DNA of 64,000 nucleotides from Dyadobacter sp. CY323 (GCF_021390245.1 NZ_JAJUXH010000007.1:186001-250000); one strand, 5' to 3'. Positions 9,573 through 19,152 are shown, numbered from the stretch's first letter. Numbers and translations: made by a program. The notes: generated from the sequence alone by a model not told the origin.

Positions 9573-9723
9573 AGCCGCCCGTTTAATGGCGACAGATTAG
9601 GATATTCACCAAAGACACAAGTAACTCCTTTCTCACTTGTTACAAGGAAATCTATATGACTTTAATAGTCACGGAAACACCTAAAAGGAAAATTGCGGTA
9701 CTTAAATAACGTGGCGGGTGTGG

Positions 9724-10863
9724 TTATTGGCTTGTCCGGAAAGCTGCCATTTCCCTTGAAATAGCTTCGTCTGTTACTCCGGCGTCCTGCAAAAATTTCA
9801 ATGCTTTTGACCCGATAAACCTGTTTTCACTTCGAAGTAATTGGCTGACAGCACGGTAAGTGGGAAGATCTTTTACGCCAAATTTCTGGAACAAAACCAG
9901 CACGTCCCCGACCAGTTCCGCGCTTAATTTCGGAAGCTGATCTGCGAGATTGGTTTTTACGTCCGCATTCAAAAATGGCGCTTCTTTCAGTTTCTTAATG
10001 AGCAGCTTTTTCTGACTGTAATCCGCCTGATTGAGTTTTGAAAGCAATAATACCTGCACGGAATCGGATTGCAGGTCGGTGGGGCTAATGGCGTTTATCG
10101 CGCGTTCGGACAGGCTGTAATTGCGGTTATCTATGAATCTGAGTAACTGTCCGAGGATCTGAGGAGTCGGTTTTACATGTCCGTTGATGTGGTTCAATGC
10201 CCAAAGTTTATCATATGCATCGCCGCTTTCCAGGATCTTCATGATCAGTTCCGGCGATAACGATTTGATTGTAAGCTCAGTAACCCGCTCCTGGGTGGGG
10301 CCGTAAATAAAATGCCACATTTTATAAGTCGTGTAGGCGGCGCCTTTCACAATGTAATCCAGCACACTTTTGGCTGTGGCCGAGGTAACCCCGTCGATGC
10401 CTTTCACGGTAAAGTAGGGTCTTGGCACAAGTTCTTCGTACGACATATTGCCGAGTGGCGACTGCTCGTCTGCCAGCAATGCGTTCAATCGCTGATATTC
10501 GTCGGTTGTGAACGGTTCGTGGTCGGTTTTGCTTAAATATTCTTTTTGAGGGAGTTCAAAACCCAGATAGCGGCCGGTAATGTTCCAGTAAATGGCCACA
10601 TCGAGCAACCTGCATTTGTCATCAAAACAAACGCTCGTTTTTAACCTGCGGTGATAGGATAATGGGAATCCTTCTTTTGACCTGGTTTGGAAGAGTGTAT
10701 CGTCCAGAAGCTCATCCTTGAAATCGAACGTGAAGGCTTGGACGTGGTCGGCCGGAAGTGATAATGTCGGGGATAAAAAATACCTGCCTGGCTGATCGGA
10801 CCGGAAGCCCGATGCAGCCAATGCAAGTAACGTGAGTAAAAATAATATGCGGCATTTATTCAT
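9724..10863 (-). CDS. Secreted protein with FMN-binding-like motif and C-terminal helical repeats
   Basis: 379 aa, signal peptide about 1-20. Residues about 155-170 read GIDGVTSATAKSVLDY, which resembles the D-x-x-S-G-A-T motif of FMN_bind domains, where a Thr is covalently flavinylated; here Ser replaces Gly in SGAT. The preceding CRLLDVAIYWNITGRYLGF also resembles NqrC/RnfG-type FMN_bind strands. From about 200 on, the sequence is Leu-rich and helical (HEAT-like). Its gene follows the FAD oxidoreductase by 11 nt, so a shared redox role is plausible. A periplasmic flavoprotein is an inference; the family is not certain. Confidence 0.6.
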   Translation of the reverse strand: MNKCRILFLLTLLALAASGFRSDQPGRYFLSPTLSLPADHVQAFTFDFKDELLDDTLFQTRSKEGFPLSYHRRLKTSVCFDDKCRLLDVAIYWNITGRYLGFELPQKEYLSKTDHEPFTTDEYQRLNALLADEQSPLGNMSYEELVPRPYFTVKGIDGVTSATAKSVLDYIVKGAAYTTYKMWHFIYGPTQERVTELTIKSLSPELIMKILESGDAYDKLWALNHINGHVKPTPQILGQLLRFIDNRNYSLSERAINAISPTDLQSDSVQVLLLSKLNQADYSQKKLLIKKLKEAPFLNADVKTNLADQLPKLSAELVGDVLVLFQKFGVKDLPTYRAVSQLLRSENRFIGSKALKFLQDAGVTDEAISREMAAFRTSQ

Positions 10864-10874
10864 GAAACATCCAT

Positions 10875-12239
10875 TCAGACAATGCCCGGCACGATCCCGC
10901 CGTGCTCGGTGATGAGTTGTCTCAAATCTTTTAAAGGAACTTCGAGAGGTGTTTTGTCAAGCTTGCAGGCTAATGCCGCAGCTGCGCCTGCGGCTTGTCC
11001 CATACCCATGCAGGAAGCCTGCACGCGCAGGGCGGAATTGGCGAGCCTGTCGCTGCTCAGACAACGGCCTGCTACCATGAAATTCTTACTGTTTTTCGGG
11101 ATCAGCGCGCGGAGCGGCACACTCGGCACCACGCCTTCTTTCAAATGATCGGGCACTACCCCGTTTTCGTCATGGACATCGATGGGGTAATAGGAATACG
11201 AAACGGCGTCATCGAAGAGTTTTCCGGTGACGTAATCTTCGTGCGTGATCTTGTACAAACCGTCGATCCGGTAGGTTTCCCGTATGCCGGTTTCATTCTG
11301 CATGTCCACGATCTTCGTTTTTTCAAGTCCCGGCAATGTTCTCAGAAAACGCAGCGTGTTCAAAAGCGCCGTCCTTCCCTGAACGTTAGCCAGGGAATGG
11401 GTTTCGGAAGTGGTAGAATCCGCACCCAGAATGTGCTGAATGTTATCGCCCTCGCTTTTGAGCAAACCCACGATGTTGTTCCGAAAATCACTTTTTACAA
11501 GCTGCCCGCTGGCAATGGCCTGCTGATACTTAGCCTGTATCATTTTCAGATCCAACGACTTAAAATCATATCCGCCAAGCTGAAATTGGAGTGTACCCGG
11601 CTGCGTTTCAGCTTCCCGCAAAAGTTTGTAACCTGCCAGGTGCGCGGCATATCCATTGCCGGTGCAGTCGATGAGCTGCTTGCAGGTAATTTCCGTGTTT
11701 GTGCCTTTTCCGACCGTCTCCACCGTCCAGGTATTGCTTTGGAACGCGACCCGGGTGGGTGTTTCATAAAAACGCAGGTTTACACCGGCTTCCCGACATT
11801 TCTCTTCGATCAGCATGGCGTAAAGTTGCCCATTCAGCCTAACCTGGTGGCGCGGATGGTGTTTGCCGTGAGGAATGGAAAAATCGGGCAGGGTATCGTC
11901 ATTCAATGCGACGGCTTCCTGCACCAGTTCCCAGCCGATGCCGCCGATCACCTGTTTTCCCCAGGCGAAAAATATCCCCGGAAATGCGACGCCGCCCGTG
12001 GTAGTGGTACCGCCAAGCTGGCTTCCGTTTTCGATCAAGATCACTTTACGCCCGGCGCGGCCTGCCTGGATGGCTGCAATAACCCCGGCCGTTCCCCCTC
12101 CTACCACGACGATATCGGTTTTCAGGGATTGTTTTTTGACTTTATAAGGTTCTCTTACGATTTCAACCGGATCCACTTCTTTTGAACCAATACCAAATGA
12201 AATGGCGCCGATGGATGCTAACGCTGATCTTCTCTTCAT
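10875..12239 (-). CDS. FAD-dependent oxidoreductase (FAD_oxidored family), Tat-type signal
   Basis: 454 aa. The N-terminus MKRRSALASIGAISFG suggests a Tat signal. The dinucleotide-binding motif is VVVGGGTAGVIAAIQAG (about 45-61), followed by ENGSQLGGTTTTGG. A mid-protein IDCTGNGYAAHLAG and a C-terminal FMVAGRCLSSDRLANSALRVQ close the FAD site. This architecture is typical of the FAD_oxidored family found in many polysaccharide-use loci, where it probably oxidises a sugar or other carbon compound; the substrate is unknown. It starts 22 nt after the SusD stop and precedes the FMN-binding-like gene. Confidence 0.85.
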   Translation of the reverse strand: MKRRSALASIGAISFGIGSKEVDPVEIVREPYKVKKQSLKTDIVVVGGGTAGVIAAIQAGRAGRKVILIENGSQLGGTTTTGGVAFPGIFFAWGKQVIGGIGWELVQEAVALNDDTLPDFSIPHGKHHPRHQVRLNGQLYAMLIEEKCREAGVNLRFYETPTRVAFQSNTWTVETVGKGTNTEITCKQLIDCTGNGYAAHLAGYKLLREAETQPGTLQFQLGGYDFKSLDLKMIQAKYQQAIASGQLVKSDFRNNIVGLLKSEGDNIQHILGADSTTSETHSLANVQGRTALLNTLRFLRTLPGLEKTKIVDMQNETGIRETYRIDGLYKITHEDYVTGKLFDDAVSYSYYPIDVHDENGVVPDHLKEGVVPSVPLRALIPKNSKNFMVAGRCLSSDRLANSALRVQASCMGMGQAAGAAAALACKLDKTPLEVPLKDLRQLITEHGGIVPGIV

Positions 12240-12261
12240 AATCCTGTCAAATTTATAATGA

Positions 12262-13704
12262 TCAATAGCCTGGATTCTGGTCTTTGGCGGGATCCAATGC
12301 TTTGTTAAAATTGATTTCTGAATTGGGTATCGGCCACAGCAAATGCTTGTCTGCCACGGTAATGCCTTTTACTTTTTGAATGACCTCTTTCACTTTTCCA
12401 GTACGTTTCAAATCCAGCCAGCGTTTGCCCAGATATTGAAATTCGTAGGCTCTTTCACGCAAAACGAGATCCTGGAATGTGGTTACATTGTAATTGCTGG
12501 CGACGTAATCGCCTGCCGCTGCGGTTGTGGGCGCCAGCCCGTATGCGCGGCGGCGAACCTGGTTCACTGCTTCCATGGCTGCTGCCGTAGGTCCGTTACC
12601 AGCCATTCCTGCCGCCTCTGCGTAGATCAGCAACGCATCGGCATAGCTGTAAACCGGATCGTCATTTCCCGCACCATTTTGTGCGATCGCTGCCTTGTCG
12701 ATAAACTTGGAGCTCAGCAAAGTATTGGCACCCAAGCCGATATTGACCTTGTTCCATAAGCTTTTACGAATGTCTTTTTCATCCCAGGTCTGATAAAACG
12801 GTTCGGTTGACTGGCCATACACCACGTACGCCCCACCGAAATTAAACAGTCCGGTACTCGGGTGATTGGTAATCCAGAGCATGTAATTTCCCTGACCTAC
12901 CTGACGGGTATATTTGAAGAAAAATATCTCTTCGGAGGTACTAACCAGTTCAGGACCAAAGACGTTGGTCTGATAATCGGCTGCCGATTTGATGGGAACC
13001 AAAGAGAACTTCCCGGATTTGATCACTTCGTCAGCCTTATCGCGTGCTTCCCCGAACCGTTTGAGGTTCAGATACACGTCGGCCAGCATGATCTTGGCCG
13101 ACCATTTGGATGGTCTTCCATTCATCGCCGCTTTTTCGGGCAGGTTTTGCTCCGCTTCCGCGAGATCGGCCAGGATCAGCTCATATACCTGCTCGGGAGT
13201 ACTTTTTGCAAGATTCTCTTCCGACATGTTATTTTCTGTCCGCAGCGGTACGCCGGCCCAGTTTCTCACCAGCTGGAAATAGTTGAGAGCCCGCAGGAAT
13301 TTGGCTTCGGCCACATATTTTTTGACATCGGCTTCACTGATGGTCTTTCCTTTTGGCGCATTTAAAATGATCAGGTTCGCATTACGGATGCTCAGGTAAA
13401 ATGCATTCCAAAGATCCGCCACGCGGCTGATGTTCGCATCATTAAAACCCTGGTATTCATGCAGCGGGGCCCAGCTTCCGCGGCCGTACGCATAGTCGGC
13501 CTGACATTCCAGCGTGGTTTCGTACACGGTATAATTGTTGCTCCGGAGCGGAATGTAAATGCCGTTTGTCGCCGCTTCCACCTCGGCAGCTGTGTTGAAG
13601 AATGTTTCGACAACAATAGATTTTGGGCTTTCTTCCAGGACTTCCTCGCAAGAGGTGAGTGCGGCGAGAAGGATCGCTGGGAGTATATATTTTGAGATTT
13701 TCAT
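12262..13704 (-). CDS. SusD/RagB-family outer-membrane lipoprotein
   Basis: 480 aa from the ATG at 13704 (MKISKYILPAILLAALTSC). A GTG at 13728 would add 8 residues before the signal and is less likely. The lipobox is ALTSC. The N-terminal helical TPR region contains RALNYFQLVRNWAGVPL, a SusD hallmark, and the C-terminus contains ERAYEFQYLGKRWLDLKRTG and LLWPIPNSEINFN. The protein sits on the cell surface as the lid of the SusC encoded 39 nt upstream and binds the ligand. It is not of the SusD-like_2 type. Downstream genes follow closely, so it is within the operon. Confidence 0.93.
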   Translation of the reverse strand: MKISKYILPAILLAALTSCEEVLEESPKSIVVETFFNTAAEVEAATNGIYIPLRSNNYTVYETTLECQADYAYGRGSWAPLHEYQGFNDANISRVADLWNAFYLSIRNANLIILNAPKGKTISEADVKKYVAEAKFLRALNYFQLVRNWAGVPLRTENNMSEENLAKSTPEQVYELILADLAEAEQNLPEKAAMNGRPSKWSAKIMLADVYLNLKRFGEARDKADEVIKSGKFSLVPIKSAADYQTNVFGPELVSTSEEIFFFKYTRQVGQGNYMLWITNHPSTGLFNFGGAYVVYGQSTEPFYQTWDEKDIRKSLWNKVNIGLGANTLLSSKFIDKAAIAQNGAGNDDPVYSYADALLIYAEAAGMAGNGPTAAAMEAVNQVRRRAYGLAPTTAAAGDYVASNYNVTTFQDLVLRERAYEFQYLGKRWLDLKRTGKVKEVIQKVKGITVADKHLLWPIPNSEINFNKALDPAKDQNPGY

Positions 13705-13743
13705 GAGAATGCTTTTATCAGTGGACACAAAACTGGAATGGTG

Positions 13744-16700
13744 TTAAAATCCGACACGGACGCCTGCAGTAAATGACTTCGCAGTCGGGTAACTATTGTG
13801 GTCAAGTCCCTGGGCCTGTACATTACCGCCGCCTTTCGAATTGACCTCCGGGTCCCACCACGAGTATTTGGTAAGCGTCAGCAGATTTTGTCCGCTCACA
13901 TATAATTGCACGTTTCTCAAAGACTTCACCTGCCATTTTTCCAATGGAAGATTGTAGGCAAGCTGGATATTTCTCAGCCGCAGAAAGGAACCGTCTTCAA
14001 TAAAGCGGTCGGAAACCCGCACATTCGAGCTTCTGCTGATAATCGGATATTTCGCGTTGGGATTTTCCGGTGACCAGTGATTGTAAAGCACTTCTTTCGG
14101 CATATTCAGACCGAAACCGTAATCCATCGTGTTCACTACCGAACTTACATTAAACAGGTCGTTTCCCTGAATGCCCTGAACGAACAGTGTCAGGTCGAAG
14201 CCTTTGTAAGACATACTGGAATTGATCCCGTAGATAAAATCAGGGTTGGGGTTTCCAATGTAGGTTTTGTCGTTTTGGGTAATGGCGCCATCTTCATCCA
14301 AATCTGCGAATTTCAGTTTTCCCTGTTCGGTATAACCATCTTCCCGATATCCCCAGAACTGACCAACCGGCCGGCCTTCTCTCAGAATCGTAGTTACATC
14401 GTTGATCGCCACCACATTGACGTTGCCACCGAGCACATCGCCGCTGTCATACAGTTTCACCACCTTGTTACGGTTTAATGAAATATTTGCATTGAGGTCC
14501 CATTTAAACTCGCCGGTGAGAATGCGGGTATCAACGCCGAGTTCCACACCCTGATTCTGCATTTCCCCCACATTCCTGATGGTAGAGGTGTAGCCCAGGG
14601 ACGACGGTAAGCTTACTCTGTTGAGAAGGTTACGTGTATTTTTGATATAATAATCCGCCGAAATAATGATCCGGTTTTTCAAGATCCCGAGATCCACACC
14701 AATGTCTTTCTGCTCGGTGGTTTCCCATTTCAGGTCGCCAGGCAATATGGTACCAGGTGTGAAAGTCGTATACATCGCATCGTCAAATACTGTCCGGCTT
14801 GCATTTAACTGATTTAAGGTAGCATAAGGCTCGATCGCCTGGCTGCCGGTAAGTCCCCAGCTTGCTCTCAGTTTCAGCTCGGAGATGTTGTTATTGTTCT
14901 TCAGGAAATCTTCGTTGGAAATCCGCCAGGCCACTGCCCCGGATGGGAAGTAACCCCATTTGTTATCCTTGCTGTACCGCGAAGATCCGTCCCGGCGAAT
15001 GCTGGCTGTAAACAGGTATTTGTCTTTTAAACCATAGTTAACCCGCGCCAGGTAAGAAAGCAAAACGGCTTTGGAATAGCCGGACCCCGGAATGCCGGGT
15101 GTTGCTGCCGAGCCTAAGCCCGAGGTTTCAGGGACGTCGCTCAGAAAACCGGTTCCGCTGCCCGAGACATTGGTATTCAGAAAGTCCTGGTAGGTAAAAC
15201 CCGCCACCGCCGAAAAGCTGTGTATCTCATTGAATGTCTTGTTATAGCTAATGGTATTTTCATTCAAAAAACTGGTCTGCTGCTGGCTTTTTACACTGGC
15301 GGTCCCATTGGAGTTAACGAAATTACGGGTGGTGTAAACGTCCGTGCGATCGTCCGCGTTTTCAATGCCCCCCGAGACTTTAATGGAGATTTCCGGGATG
15401 GGATTATAAATGAAAGCTGCATTTGAAAGTATGCGATTGGCTTTCACCACATTCGTCTGCTCATTGATGTAGTTAAGCGGGTTAATCAGATCCGTGGCTA
15501 TGAAGGGATACGCCGTAGCCATTACCCGGTATGAACCATCTTCATTATAAGGGGTAAGCGTGGCCGGTGAAGATATGGCAGCGGAGATCATAGAGTTACC
15601 TCGTGCACCTCCCTCACTATCGCGGCGAGCGGTTTTCAGACGTGACAGTGTGGTGGACATCGTAAATGCGATCTTTTTGCTGATGCTGTGCTTGAAATTC
15701 GTCCGCAGAGAATAGCGGTTGTAGTCGCTGCCTTTGATGATCCCGTCCTGCCCGAAGAAGCTACCCGAGATGGAGAACTGCGTTTTATCATTTCCACCAC
15801 TCACCGTCAATGCAGTTGACTTAATGGCCGCGCGGCGGAAAACTTCATCCTGCCAGTCGAATCCTTCACCGAAATTTTTGATCTGATCATCTGTAAAATA
15901 AGGGGTTACCTTATCATTCACGGCCTGCATATTGTAAAACTGCGCGTATTCAGCCGCATTCATCAGGTCCAGCTTCTTGCGGAGTGTTTGCGAGCTGTAA
16001 CTCGTTTCAATATCCACTCTAGTTTTTCCGGCTCTACCTTGTTTGGTAGTGATCAAAACTACCCCATTCGCTCCCCGTGAACCGTAGATGGCAGTTGCGG
16101 ATGCATCTTTCAGGATTTCCATACTTTCGATGTCCACATTATTGAGAATGGATGGAGTACCTCCCGAAGTCGGGAAACCGTCGATTACATAAAGCGGTTC
16201 GTTGCTTCCCTGGATCGAGTTCGTCCCCCGTATCCGGACGGTCATACCCGCTCCGGGCGAGCCGTTGGATTGTGTAACCTGCACACCGGCAGCGCGGCCC
16301 GAAAGTGCCTGCAATGCATTGGAAGTAGGAAATGAATTCAATTCTTTGGATTTAACCTGCGCCACCGATCCGGTAATGTCGCTTTTCTTGACGGTACCGT
16401 AGCCGACCACTACAATTTCGTTCAGCGAGCGGTCTTCCGGCGACATGGTCACCGTAATGGCCGATGAATTTCCAATGTTCACGTCCTGGCTTTGATAACC
16501 TACGAAACTGAAAACCAATGTGGCATTCTGGTCCGGCAGTGCCAGCTTGAAAGCCCCATCAATATCGGTCGTGGTGCCTCTTTGCGTGCCTTTAAGGACT
16601 ACACTCACTCCCGGCAACCCGGTGTTTTTCTCGTCCAGTACTTTCCCCGTTACTTCGCGGTCCGCCGGTATTCTCGGCTGTAAAGGCATGATCGCAGGGA

Positions 16701-17079
16701 TGATGCTCTGGGTTTTATCGACCTTCGTCAAGATGACCTGCCGTCTCACAATCTTATATTTGATTTCAAGCGGGTTAAGCAGCTCATCCAGCAACTCCAC
16801 CAGTTTCCGGTCCTCTACTTCCAGGCTCTGCTTTTTTGCATCACGGATGAGGTCGGGCCGGTATGTGAATTTCACATCCGCCAGTTTTTCTATGTTTTTC
16901 AGGATTGTCACCAGCTCCTGATTTTTCGCTTTGATTGTAATTCTCTGATTGAGAAGGTCCTGCGCATCTGCTTTCCCCGCAAATGACCAGCCAGTAAAAA
17001 TCACCGCCAGAATCGTCTGAATGAGCGAGATTTTCATAATGGGGTATAGGATTTTTTGGATTACAAATTCTTTTTTCAT
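13744..17079 (-). CDS. SusC/RagA-type TonB-dependent transporter with STN domain
   Basis: 1111 aa. A long N-terminus with a signal helix (about 15-40) leads to an STN domain (about 45-120, QRITIKAKNQELVTILKNIE). The carboxypeptidase-regulatory-like domain follows (about 140-215, TGKVLDEKNTGLPGVSVVL), then the plug (NEIVVVGYGTVKKSDITGSV; DASATAIYGSRGANGVVLIT) and the barrel ending AGVRVGF. The STN domain fits control through the FecR/sigma pair at 17256-19007. A second in-frame ATG (MKISLIQTIL) 14 codons later could be the real start. A structured leader lies in the 177 nt before the start. Confidence 0.95.
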   Translation of the reverse strand: MKKEFVIQKILYPIMKISLIQTILAVIFTGWSFAGKADAQDLLNQRITIKAKNQELVTILKNIEKLADVKFTYRPDLIRDAKKQSLEVEDRKLVELLDELLNPLEIKYKIVRRQVILTKVDKTQSIIPAIMPLQPRIPADREVTGKVLDEKNTGLPGVSVVLKGTQRGTTTDIDGAFKLALPDQNATLVFSFVGYQSQDVNIGNSSAITVTMSPEDRSLNEIVVVGYGTVKKSDITGSVAQVKSKELNSFPTSNALQALSGRAAGVQVTQSNGSPGAGMTVRIRGTNSIQGSNEPLYVIDGFPTSGGTPSILNNVDIESMEILKDASATAIYGSRGANGVVLITTKQGRAGKTRVDIETSYSSQTLRKKLDLMNAAEYAQFYNMQAVNDKVTPYFTDDQIKNFGEGFDWQDEVFRRAAIKSTALTVSGGNDKTQFSISGSFFGQDGIIKGSDYNRYSLRTNFKHSISKKIAFTMSTTLSRLKTARRDSEGGARGNSMISAAISSPATLTPYNEDGSYRVMATAYPFIATDLINPLNYINEQTNVVKANRILSNAAFIYNPIPEISIKVSGGIENADDRTDVYTTRNFVNSNGTASVKSQQQTSFLNENTISYNKTFNEIHSFSAVAGFTYQDFLNTNVSGSGTGFLSDVPETSGLGSAATPGIPGSGYSKAVLLSYLARVNYGLKDKYLFTASIRRDGSSRYSKDNKWGYFPSGAVAWRISNEDFLKNNNNISELKLRASWGLTGSQAIEPYATLNQLNASRTVFDDAMYTTFTPGTILPGDLKWETTEQKDIGVDLGILKNRIIISADYYIKNTRNLLNRVSLPSSLGYTSTIRNVGEMQNQGVELGVDTRILTGEFKWDLNANISLNRNKVVKLYDSGDVLGGNVNVVAINDVTTILREGRPVGQFWGYREDGYTEQGKLKFADLDEDGAITQNDKTYIGNPNPDFIYGINSSMSYKGFDLTLFVQGIQGNDLFNVSSVVNTMDYGFGLNMPKEVLYNHWSPENPNAKYPIISRSSNVRVSDRFIEDGSFLRLRNIQLAYNLPLEKWQVKSLRNVQLYVSGQNLLTLTKYSWWDPEVNSKGGGNVQAQGLDHNSYPTAKSFTAGVRVGF

Positions 17080-17120
17080 TAGTTTTGATTTGTTCTTGTT
17101 TTGAGAAAAGCAATAACGGT

Positions 17121-17169
17121 CCTTTCATCCGCGGAAAGCGGATGCTGTGTTTTTCGGAAACATGAAAGG
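17121..17169 (-). ncRNA. Predicted three-helix RNA fold in the susC leader
   Basis: Three nested complementary pairs lie 42 nt upstream of the SusC start. The outer pair is CCTTTCAT (17121-17128) with ATGAAAGG (17162-17169). One inner hairpin is CATCCGC-GGAAA-GCGGATG (17126-17144), the other TGTTT-TTCGG-AAACA (17148-17162). The outer pair shares a few bases with each inner hairpin, so the helices partly compete, as in a switch. It matches no riboswitch class that I can name. It may be a leader control element or a processing or stability structure. Confidence 0.45.
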
Positions 17170-17177
17170 AATTTTAG

Positions 17178-17210
17178 GCCGGTAACGCTGGAACCGTTAC
17201 CGGCTTTTTT
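17178..17210 (+). terminator. Perfect 10-bp hairpin with T6 tail between fecR and susC
   Basis: GCCGGTAACG, a 7-nt loop and CGTTACCGGC are followed by TTTTTT on the plus strand. This has the shape of an intrinsic terminator for plus-strand (antisense) transcription. On the minus strand, where all neighbouring genes lie, the same hairpin is preceded by A6 and has no T tail, so there it would act as a 5-prime stabiliser or processing point of the susC message rather than a terminator. Confidence 0.6.
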
Positions 17211-17255
17211 GTAGGGTTCAACTCATATATAATTAGTGGGTTTAGAGGTTTAGGG

Positions 17256-18344
17256 TTAATTGCACTTTCTGCCGGTAATTACAATCTGCGCGTCAACCAC
17301 CTTATAAGTGGCTCCGATCGCTTCACAAATCACATCCAGTCGTTCAAAAAGGGTTTCTTCGGAAAGTGAGGTGGTCAGGCGGCATTCGGAAAGCACTTCA
17401 TGGTCGAACAGAAAATCCACTCCGTAGGCACTTTCCATCGCAGCAAAAATCTCGGCGACCGGTGCATTGTTAAATGCGAATTTTTCAAGCTCCTTTTTAG
17501 CGATCACTACTTTCGGCTGCTCCACGAGTGATCGGCTGATGGTCTCGCTTTTACGCTGGAAATCCGCCTGCTGGTTGGGGATCAGGATAATGCCCTTTGT
17601 TTCGGGATCGACGTCACCTACATACCGGTTGGCAAAAACCGAGACTTTCCCTGTTTTCACCGCGACGGTCACCTTGCTGTCCCGGTCGAATGCGCTGATG
17701 GTGAAACTGGTACCCAACACTTTGGTCACCAGCTCATTGGCATATACAATAAAAGGTTTCTCAGGATTTTTGGTTACATCAAAAAATGCGGCACCGGAAA
17801 GGAACACATCCCTCGTTTTTCCCGAAAAATCACTGGCATAGCTTAGTTTACTATCTTTTTGGAGGTACACCCGGCTTCCGTCCGGAAGATTTACCATCAG
17901 CGTTTTTTCACCGGTATTGGCAACCTCTTTCAGCTTATTTTCCGTTTTGCGTACCAGTTGGTCATACCCGATGGATTCTCTGTTATTTGGCAGATTGTAT
18001 ACCGCCCAACCGAGCCCCAGCAGCACGAGTATGGAAGCCGCCGCCATCCACAAGGAACGGTAAATTGATTTTCTCCCGAAATTAATTTGGGAAGTAAACA
18101 ACTCATTGTCAATACTGTTCCATATCCCGACGGCATCTTCCCTGTAAAATGGCGCACGCGACGCCTCCGAAAGCTGCGCTACGATCTGCCTGGCCTGTCT
18201 TATCACGGGTTTTTGTCCCGGATAGGTATCCACTACGCGCTGCCAAAGTGCATTACGTCGCGGATCGGGTGTTTTCACCCATTCAATAAACAACTCGTCG
18301 CGGACAAAGTCTTCAACAGAGTATGTTGCATATTTTTCGATCAT
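17256..18344 (-). CDS. FecR-family anti-sigma factor
   Basis: 362 aa. A cytoplasmic N-terminus (1-95) with many charged helices leads to a membrane helix about 97-115 (WMAAASILVLLGLGWAVY). The periplasmic FecR domain (about 145-245, VNLPDGSRVYLQKDSKLSYA, LSGAAFFDV) and a DUF4974-like C-terminal domain (about 285-360) follow. It holds the sigma factor encoded 75 nt upstream and senses the STN domain of the SusC encoded next. It is more distant from the other two FecR proteins in the window than these are from each other. The 3-prime end is followed by a degenerate double GGTTTAG motif (17238-17255). Confidence 0.92.
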   Translation of the reverse strand: MIEKYATYSVEDFVRDELFIEWVKTPDPRRNALWQRVVDTYPGQKPVIRQARQIVAQLSEASRAPFYREDAVGIWNSIDNELFTSQINFGRKSIYRSLWMAAASILVLLGLGWAVYNLPNNRESIGYDQLVRKTENKLKEVANTGEKTLMVNLPDGSRVYLQKDSKLSYASDFSGKTRDVFLSGAAFFDVTKNPEKPFIVYANELVTKVLGTSFTISAFDRDSKVTVAVKTGKVSVFANRYVGDVDPETKGIILIPNQQADFQRKSETISRSLVEQPKVVIAKKELEKFAFNNAPVAEIFAAMESAYGVDFLFDHEVLSECRLTTSLSEETLFERLDVICEAIGATYKVVDAQIVITGRKCN

Positions 18345-18419
18345 ACCAATGCTATTCTGACCCCTAAATCAGGGACATATGGGTTTGTACTCATTTTTTA
18401 TAAAAAAAATGAAAAATTT

Positions 18420-19007
18420 TTATTGGAACAGAAAAATGAAAAACAGGATCCAGCCGGTTACCTGAAAGAACCTGCGTAACTCGGTAATGGCCCTGTGCAG
18501 CAGGTTGCGGACAGACTGGTTGCTGATCTGCATCAGGCTGGCGATCTCTTCGAGGGAAAAATCCTGGTTGTAGCGGAGCTGAACTACTTCCTGCTGGCGT
18601 TTGGGAAGCTGGCTGATTGCATTCTGAAGTCGCTCGATCTGCTCCTGATAAGTTTCATTTTCCACGAGCGCGTCTTCGAAAGGAAAGTCGATGAGCACAT
18701 CTTCTATAAACAGATGATCGCTGAAAACCGGTTTCTCGTGCTGGATCCCGATGTTACGCAGAATGCGGTTGCGCAATGCGCGAAAGAGGTAAAATTTAAT
18801 GGAGTCGGTCTCGGACAGGTTCCGGCGCTGCTGCCAGAGGTTTAGAAAAACGTCCTGGATACTATCTTTAATGAGCTGCCGGTTGGATGTTACCCGGTAC
18901 CCGTAGCTCAGCAGGTCCTCAATATAGATGTCATAGATTTTGGCAAAAGAATCTCTGTCACCGGACTTAAAACTGTTCCATAATTGATCCTGACCACTTG
19001 CTTTCAC
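18420..19007 (-). CDS. ECF sigma-70 family RNA polymerase sigma factor
   Basis: 195 aa. Region 2 spans about 15-85 (LIKDSIQDVFLNLWQQR is the 2.2 helix). Region 4 spans about 130-185 (LPKRQQEVVQLRYNQDFS, then the helix-turn-helix EEIASLMQISNQSVRNLLHRA). The hydrophobic C-terminal tail (GWILFFIFLFQ) is common in Bacteroidota FecI-like factors. It is the first gene of the locus sigma-FecR-SusC-SusD-FAD oxidoreductase and probably activates the downstream susC promoter when FecR is released. Confidence 0.93.
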   Translation of the reverse strand: MKASGQDQLWNSFKSGDRDSFAKIYDIYIEDLLSYGYRVTSNRQLIKDSIQDVFLNLWQQRRNLSETDSIKFYLFRALRNRILRNIGIQHEKPVFSDHLFIEDVLIDFPFEDALVENETYQEQIERLQNAISQLPKRQQEVVQLRYNQDFSLEEIASLMQISNQSVRNLLHRAITELRRFFQVTGWILFFIFLFQ

Positions 19008-19152
19008 TGTACTGGCAATCGTTTAAGAAGGATAGTTCGCAAATTAACCATAAATCTTATTAAAATAGTTACGCACCTGAAACCTCCTCATCCTGAGACC
19101 GGATGCAATGGAAATATTAGCAGAACTTATATGACTAAAGGTTTTTAAATTC

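Noticed and set aside
10995..12185. Long plus-strand ORF opposite the FAD oxidoreductase
   Set aside because: It is the antisense shadow of a clear FAD-binding protein and shows no domain or start signal.
17121..17169. Known riboswitch class in the susC leader
   Set aside because: I could not match conserved TPP, cobalamin, SAM or FMN cores; only a generic structured leader is claimed.
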